A model generated the notes under the pieces. The model ran no database searches. It worked only from the letters and a program-made list of their open reading frames with translations, and was not told the DNA's origin. From JAIVGZ01 sp964552205 (GTDB lineage: Bacteria > Pseudomonadota > Gammaproteobacteria > Natronospirales > JAIVGZ01), in NCBI GenBank assembly GCA_964552205.1, contig CAZKFT010000006.1, positions 14,071 to 78,070 on the forward strand: a DNA stretch of 64,000 nucleotides, given 5' to 3'. Within the stretch, counting starts at the first letter, position 1, and each line of letters opens with the position of its first letter. The translations under genes and the position numbers were made by a program. This document shows, piece after piece, positions 60,154 to 64,000 of the stretch.

Positions 60154-61542
60154 ATGTCTAAGCAGTCGTTTCGTACCGAGCGGGACAGCATGGGCGAATT
60201 GCAGGTACCTGCGGATGCCCTGTGGGGTGCCCAGACTCAACGTGCTGTGCAGAATTTTCCCTTGAGTGGTCTGCCAATGCCGAGGGCTTTCATAGAGGCC
60301 CTGGGACTGGTCAAGGCGTCCGCCGCGGAGGCGAATCTTGAGCTCGGCCTACTGGACTCGGCGACTGCTGGAGCCATTGTCAAAGCGGCACTGGAGGTCG
60401 CCGACGGCGCCCACGACGTGCATTTCCCGATTGATGTGTTCCAGACCGGATCTGGCACGTCCAGCAACATGAATGCCAACGAGGTCATCGCGACGCTGGC
60501 CAGTAGCCAGTCCGGCCGGAAAGTCCACCCGAATGACCATGTCAACATGGGCCAGTCGAGCAATGATGTCATCCCGACCGCAATCCATGTCAGCGCTGCC
60601 ATGCGTATGGAGCGCCACCTGCTACCCTCGTTGGGGCATTTGGCGCAGACCATCGAAGCCCGGGCGTCTGAGTTGGATGCCGTGGTTAAGACAGGGCGAA
60701 CCCATTTGATGGATGCCATGCCTGTTCGATTCAGTCAGGAGCTGGGCGGATGGGCGGCGCAGGTACGGAGTGGCATTGCACGGCTGGAGGCGACCAGGCC
60801 GCGTCTTCATGCCGTAGCGCAGGGTGGCACTGCGGTAGGTACCGGCATCAATGCTCACCCGGATTTTGGCCGCTTGTTCGCATCGAAACTCAGTGCAAGA
60901 ACAGGCTTGCCGTTCACTGCGAACCATAACTACTTCGAGAGCCTCTCCAGTCAGGACACCGCGGTCGAAGTTTCCGGACAGCTGAAGGTGGTTGCAGTCA
61001 GCTTGATGAAGATCGCAAATGACCTCAGATGGATGAACTCCGGTCCGCTTGCCGGCCTCTCCGAAATCGCGCTGCCATCGCTACAACCTGGTTCGTCAAT
61101 CATGCCCGGCAAGGTCAACCCGGTCATCCCGGAAGCGGTAACCATGATTGCAGCGCAGGTCATCGGTAACGATGCCACCATCACCATTGGCGGGCAGGCA
61201 GGCAACTTCCAGTTGAATGTCATGTTGCCCGTGATTGCATACAACCTCATCCAGAGCATAGAGATACTCGGTAGTGGATCCCGTGCTCTGGCAGATTCGG
61301 CCATCGCGGGGTTCACGGTGAATGAGGCACAGGTCAAAGAAGCCCTGGACAAGAACCCCATTTTGGTCACCGCGTTGAATCCGGTCATCGGGTACGAGCT
61401 GGGCGCCGCGACTGCCAAGAAGGCCTATGCGGATGGACGCCCGATCCGCGAAGTAGCGGCAGAGATGACCGACCTCTCAGATGACGATCTCGCGCGCTTG
61501 CTCGACCCCACGGAGCTGACCCGTGGCGGGATCAAGGAATAA
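60154..61542 (+). CDS. fumC: Class II fumarate hydratase
   Basis: A 462-residue oxygen-stable fumarase. RTERDSMGELQVPADALWGAQTQRA, SSNMNANEVIA, VKTGRTHLMDAMPVRFSQE and GSSIMPGKVNPVIPE (family signature) are all present. ATG 60154 follows a strong AAGGAG. It adds a second TCA-cycle step to the window besides acnA, this one without an iron-sulfur cluster. It overlaps the Nudix gene by 20 bases. Confidence 0.97.
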   Translation: MSKQSFRTERDSMGELQVPADALWGAQTQRAVQNFPLSGLPMPRAFIEALGLVKASAAEANLELGLLDSATAGAIVKAALEVADGAHDVHFPIDVFQTGSGTSSNMNANEVIATLASSQSGRKVHPNDHVNMGQSSNDVIPTAIHVSAAMRMERHLLPSLGHLAQTIEARASELDAVVKTGRTHLMDAMPVRFSQELGGWAAQVRSGIARLEATRPRLHAVAQGGTAVGTGINAHPDFGRLFASKLSARTGLPFTANHNYFESLSSQDTAVEVSGQLKVVAVSLMKIANDLRWMNSGPLAGLSEIALPSLQPGSSIMPGKVNPVIPEAVTMIAAQVIGNDATITIGGQAGNFQLNVMLPVIAYNLIQSIEILGSGSRALADSAIAGFTVNEAQVKEALDKNPILVTALNPVIGYELGAATAKKAYADGRPIREVAAEMTDLSDDDLARLLDPTELTRGGIKE

Positions 61543-62146
61543 ACTTCGCGAGCTGGTGCTGAAGGGGCTGGCGTTGCCCTCCATCGAGCAGGGGGACTTG
61601 CCGTCTGCCTTCGAATTCGTCCGTAAGCTTCGGGCGCAACAGGATGCCGCGGTGCTGGTGGGCTTGGTCATGCACGCTGATGGACCGTCCGTCCTGCTTA
61701 CCCGCCGGACTGACCACCTGACGGACCACGCAGGGCAAGTGAGTTTCCCGGGGGGTAGGATCGAACCCTACGATACAGACGCCGTGGCAGCGGCGCTCAG
61801 GGAAGCGGAGGAAGAAACTGGCCTACCACAATCTGCAGTGGAAGTTCTCGGTTCTCTGTCGGAGTACCGCACCATCACTAACTATCGGGTGACACCGGTG
61901 GTAGGCTTGGTGAACCCGGGCTTCGAGTACGTTCTGGATGCAAATGAAGTCGCGGAAGTGTTCGAAGTTCCATTGGAAATGATCCGGGACCCTGCCAAGC
62001 GCCAACGTCGTAGTCGGAACTTCATGGGTGCAACCGTCGAGTACTGGGCGTTCGAACACGACGGCCCCCTCATTTGGGGGGCAACCGCAGCCATCCTAGT
62101 TGAGCTTTGCGAACGCCTTGAGCGCGTCAGCACCATCACTCAGTGA
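61523..62146 (+). CDS. CoA-type Nudix pyrophosphatase (NudL-like)
   Basis: A 207-residue Nudix hydrolase. The UPF0035/CoA signature LLTRRTDHLTDHAGQVSFPGG precedes the Nudix box with GGRIEP and REAEEETGL. This subgroup cleaves coenzyme A to phosphopantetheine and 3',5'-ADP. The GTG start at 61523 lies in the end of fumC. It ends convergent with slyD, overlapping by seven bases. Confidence 0.88.
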   Translation: MAGSRNKLRELVLKGLALPSIEQGDLPSAFEFVRKLRAQQDAAVLVGLVMHADGPSVLLTRRTDHLTDHAGQVSFPGGRIEPYDTDAVAAALREAEEETGLPQSAVEVLGSLSEYRTITNYRVTPVVGLVNPGFEYVLDANEVAEVFEVPLEMIRDPAKRQRRSRNFMGATVEYWAFEHDGPLIWGATAAILVELCERLERVSTITQ

Positions 62147-62622
62147 TGGTGGCCACCTGCGCCATGCACATGTCCGTGCTGGAGCTCTTCCGGGCTGGCA
62201 GTACGGATATCGGTGATCTCCACTTCGAAATGCAGGCGCTGACCAGCCAGAGGATGGTTGCCATCCAAGGTGACCTCCGCGTCGGTGACTTCCTTGATGA
62301 TGAACACGACCGGGCCATTCGGGCCCTCGGCCATCACTTGAAGACCGGGCTGCAGATCCATCGCTGGATCAAATTGCTCGCGCGCGGCACCGATGACCAT
62401 GTCTTCGCGGTAGTCGCCATACGCGTCGGCGGGCTCGATGGTGACCCTAGAGTTGAAGCCTGTGGCATTACCTTCCAGCGCTTTCTCCAAGCCGGGAATG
62501 ATATTACCGTGGCCGTGGAGGTAACTCAGCGGTTCCCCGCCGATGGAGGAATCGAGAACCTGACCGTCATCGCCGGTCAGTGTGTAATGCATGGTGACAA
62601 CCATGTCATGAGTGACTTGCAT
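62140..62622 (-). CDS. slyD: FKBP-type prolyl isomerase SlyD
   Basis: A 160-residue SlyD. HYTLTGDDGQVLDSS and PLSYLHGHGNIIPGLEKALEG form the FKBP part, with the inserted flap domain between about residues 70 and 125, and a histidine-rich tail HGHVHGAGGHHH that can bind nickel. The tail is shorter than in E. coli. SlyD is a chaperone and aids hydrogenase nickel loading where hydrogenases exist; none are seen here. Confidence 0.93.
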   Translation of the reverse strand: MQVTHDMVVTMHYTLTGDDGQVLDSSIGGEPLSYLHGHGNIIPGLEKALEGNATGFNSRVTIEPADAYGDYREDMVIGAAREQFDPAMDLQPGLQVMAEGPNGPVVFIIKEVTDAEVTLDGNHPLAGQRLHFEVEITDIRTASPEELQHGHVHGAGGHHH

Positions 62623-62651
62623 GGGAATACCTTGATTTCGGGGGGTGGAAA

Positions 62652-63449
62652 GTGAGCATTGTACCAGACGGATTGAGCCAGACAGAGCGACTGCTTGGAA
62701 TCATGCAAAAATTGCGGGACCCGGAGCGCGGCTGTCCTTGGGACCGGGCGCAGGACTTCGCCTCCATTGCCCCGCATACGATCGAGGAGGCCTATGAGGT
62801 GGCTGAGGCCATAGCACTCGGTGACCTTGACGCGCTTCGACGCGAGCTCGGCGACCTTCTTTTCCAAGTGGTGTTCCATGCGCGTATGGCCGAGGAGCAG
62901 GGCGCCTTCGACTTTGGGCAGGTCGCTCAGGCGATAGCCGACAAACTCGAAAAGCGTCATCCGCATGTGTTCGGCGGGGACGCCATAGCCACGGCAGCCG
63001 ATCAAAGTATCGCTTGGGAAGAGCAGAAGGCTCGCGAGCGTGCGGGCGCTGGACAGGCAGGTGCACTGGACGGCATTCCGCTTGCATTGCCGGCCCTGAC
63101 TCGGGCGGCAAAGCTTGGGAAGCGCGCCGCCCGAGTGGGATTCGACTGGCCGAATGTTGAGGGTGTGCTTGAAAAGGTGCTTGAGGAGCGAGGCGAACTT
63201 CTGGAAGCCGTGGCCGGAGGTGATCGTGAGCGTATCCATCATGAGTTCGGTGACCTGCTGTTCGCGCTGGTCAATCTGGCGCGCCATATGGACCTTGATC
63301 CCGAGGCAGCGTTGCGTGGCGCGAACCGCCGGTTTGAACGCAGGTTCCGACACGTGGAGGCTGCGGCGGGCGCCCAGGATGCTGACCTGTCTCGTCTCAG
63401 TCTCGAGGAGTTGGAAGCTCTGTGGCAGGAGGCCAAAGGTCTGGAGTAG
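62652..63449 (+). CDS. mazG: Nucleoside triphosphate pyrophosphohydrolase MazG
   Basis: A 265-residue MazG with two MazG domains. The N-terminal one has LRDPERGCPWDRAQDF and TIEEAYEVAEAI (EExxE) with a later ELGDLLFQVVFHARM. The second has LEERGELLEAV and HEFGDLLFALVNLARH. It hydrolyses all NTPs and affects ppGpp levels in E. coli. GTG start at 62652, diverging from slyD. Confidence 0.95.
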   Translation: MSIVPDGLSQTERLLGIMQKLRDPERGCPWDRAQDFASIAPHTIEEAYEVAEAIALGDLDALRRELGDLLFQVVFHARMAEEQGAFDFGQVAQAIADKLEKRHPHVFGGDAIATAADQSIAWEEQKARERAGAGQAGALDGIPLALPALTRAAKLGKRAARVGFDWPNVEGVLEKVLEERGELLEAVAGGDRERIHHEFGDLLFALVNLARHMDLDPEAALRGANRRFERRFRHVEAAAGAQDADLSRLSLEELEALWQEAKGLE

Positions 63450-63520
63450 GCATTCAGGTCCGATTCAGCCCGGACGAAACATCATATGTCTCACCAACAT
63501 CAGAGACAGGAGTGATGGCC

Positions 63521-64000
63521 ATGAACAAGTTCACAACGCTGGGAATTGCGGGATTGATCGGTTTGGTCGCCGCGCCGGTGGCGTTGGCCAACTATCAGGG
63601 CTACGACTGGGCAAGAGTGACGAGTGTCCAGCCGATTGTCAGGACGGTACATGTTGAAGCGCCAATCCAGGAGTGCTGGGGAGAGGAGGTCACCCGCGTG
63701 CGGACCCGGAGTGATCCTGGTGCAGTATTCGTCGGGGCCTTGATCGGTGGCGCCATCGGAAACCAGATAGGAAGCGGTAGTGGCCGCCGTGCAGCGACCG
63801 CAGCTGGCATCCTGATTGGAAGCAAGGTCGGCCATGAGCGTACCCGCACCTCGGTGCCGGTGACCGCGTACGAGGAGCGTTGCACGGTCCAGACCGCCTA
63901 CCGGGAAGAACGCAGGGTGGAGGGGTACCGGGTGACCTATCGTTACCGCGGAGCCACCTATGTCACGCGAACCCAGACACACCCGGGGGATCGCATTCGC
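63521..64000 (+). CDS. Exported glycine-zipper (2TM) protein, cut by the window end
   Basis: The frame is open to the last base (160 codons). A signal peptide (MNKFTTLGIAGLIGLVAAPVALA) is followed by a glycine-zipper segment ALIGGAIGNQIGSGSGRRAATAAGILIGSKVG, written here in part, typical of the Rickettsia 17-kDa/2TM family. The C-terminal CTVQTAYREERRVEGYRVTYRY matches the usual beta region with a partner cysteine upstream (QECW). ATG 63521 has AGGAG eight bases upstream. The missing end is probably only about 5-15 residues. Confidence 0.8.
   Translation, partial: MNKFTTLGIAGLIGLVAAPVALANYQGYDWARVTSVQPIVRTVHVEAPIQECWGEEVTRVRTRSDPGAVFVGALIGGAIGNQIGSGSGRRAATAAGILIGSKVGHERTRTSVPVTAYEERCTVQTAYREERRVEGYRVTYRYRGATYVTRTQTHPGDRIR

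Noticed and set aside
63450..63520. Terminator after mazG from the GTCCG/CGGAC inverted repeat
   Set aside because: The stem is only five base pairs and no T run follows.
1..64000. CRISPR arrays, prophage, insertion sequences or toxin-antitoxin loci
   Set aside because: No regularly spaced repeats, transposase or integrase genes, phage structural genes or recognisable toxin-antitoxin pairs were seen.

Overview
The window is chromosomal DNA of a GC-rich gammaproteobacterium. Evidence for this is a set of conserved gammaproteobacterial gene neighbourhoods: rluC-HAD / maf / yceD-rpmF-plsX-fabH; clpS-clpA-infA-aat-trxB-ftsK-lolA-rarA-serS; and purB-(roxA)-hflD-mnmA-nudJ. SlyX, HflD, LolA, RoxA and a type II secretion core fit the same group. 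Gene order is closest to what is known from Pseudomonas and Xanthomonas-like lineages, but the genus cannot be named from sequence alone. Coding density is very high. Many genes overlap by 1-20 bases, many starts are TTG or GTG, and at least one or two starts look like CTG.

Layout. 1-4383: 3' end of rluC, a HAD phosphatase, maf facing yceD, then rpmF-plsX-fabH (rRNA modification, ribosomal protein L32 and entry into lipid synthesis). 4380-10603: minus-strand type II secretion genes gspC-D-E-F followed by an SDR gene. 10657-11470: the wreck of a CHASE2-adenylate cyclase gene. 11489-24358: clpS, clpA, infA, aat, a DUF482 protein, trxB, ald, ftsK, lolA, a VanZ-like protein, rarA, serS and tRNA-Ser(TGA). 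The tRNA gene is preceded by an interrupted partial copy of itself. 24383-31751: a cysteine-cluster protein, an MscS channel, a methyltransferase, an SLC13 transporter, a secreted CHAT-domain protein, a small membrane protein, a histidine phosphatase, a DUF819 transporter and an LEA-like lipoprotein.

31795-38095 is a minus-strand iron-sulfur operon rrf2-sufB-sufC-sufD-sufS-sufU-sufT-Rieske, with a clear Rrf2/IscR-type operator over its promoter. 38141-50098 holds mostly housekeeping or accessory single genes: Mpo1-like, isoprenylcysteine methyltransferase-like, RarD, a NERD-like protein, MtfA, a glutathionyl-hydroquinone reductase, an acyltransferase, a MAPEG protein, a 1058-residue propeller-amidohydrolase, a VNG-repeat lipoprotein, a YgjP-like metallopeptidase, slyX and rlmKL. 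50348-54494: an HSDL2-like SDR, an encapsulated-ferritin-type protein with no encapsulin beside it, a 72-residue protein and aconitase A. 54531-60101 is a long minus-strand run from purB down to hflD. 60154-64000: fumC, a CoA-type Nudix hydrolase, slyD, mazG and a glycine-zipper protein cut by the window end.

Points most worth a second look are the orphan EncFtn pair, the tRNA-Ser half-gene with a palindromic insert, the decayed CHASE2-cyclase, the regular VNG-repeat lipoprotein, the lone secreted CHAT protease, and a recurring promoter layout. In that layout a near-consensus -10 box sits 6-9 bases before a start codon that has no Shine-Dalgarno sequence, which predicts leaderless or nearly leaderless mRNAs. 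No CRISPR array, prophage, insertion sequence or rRNA operon was seen.
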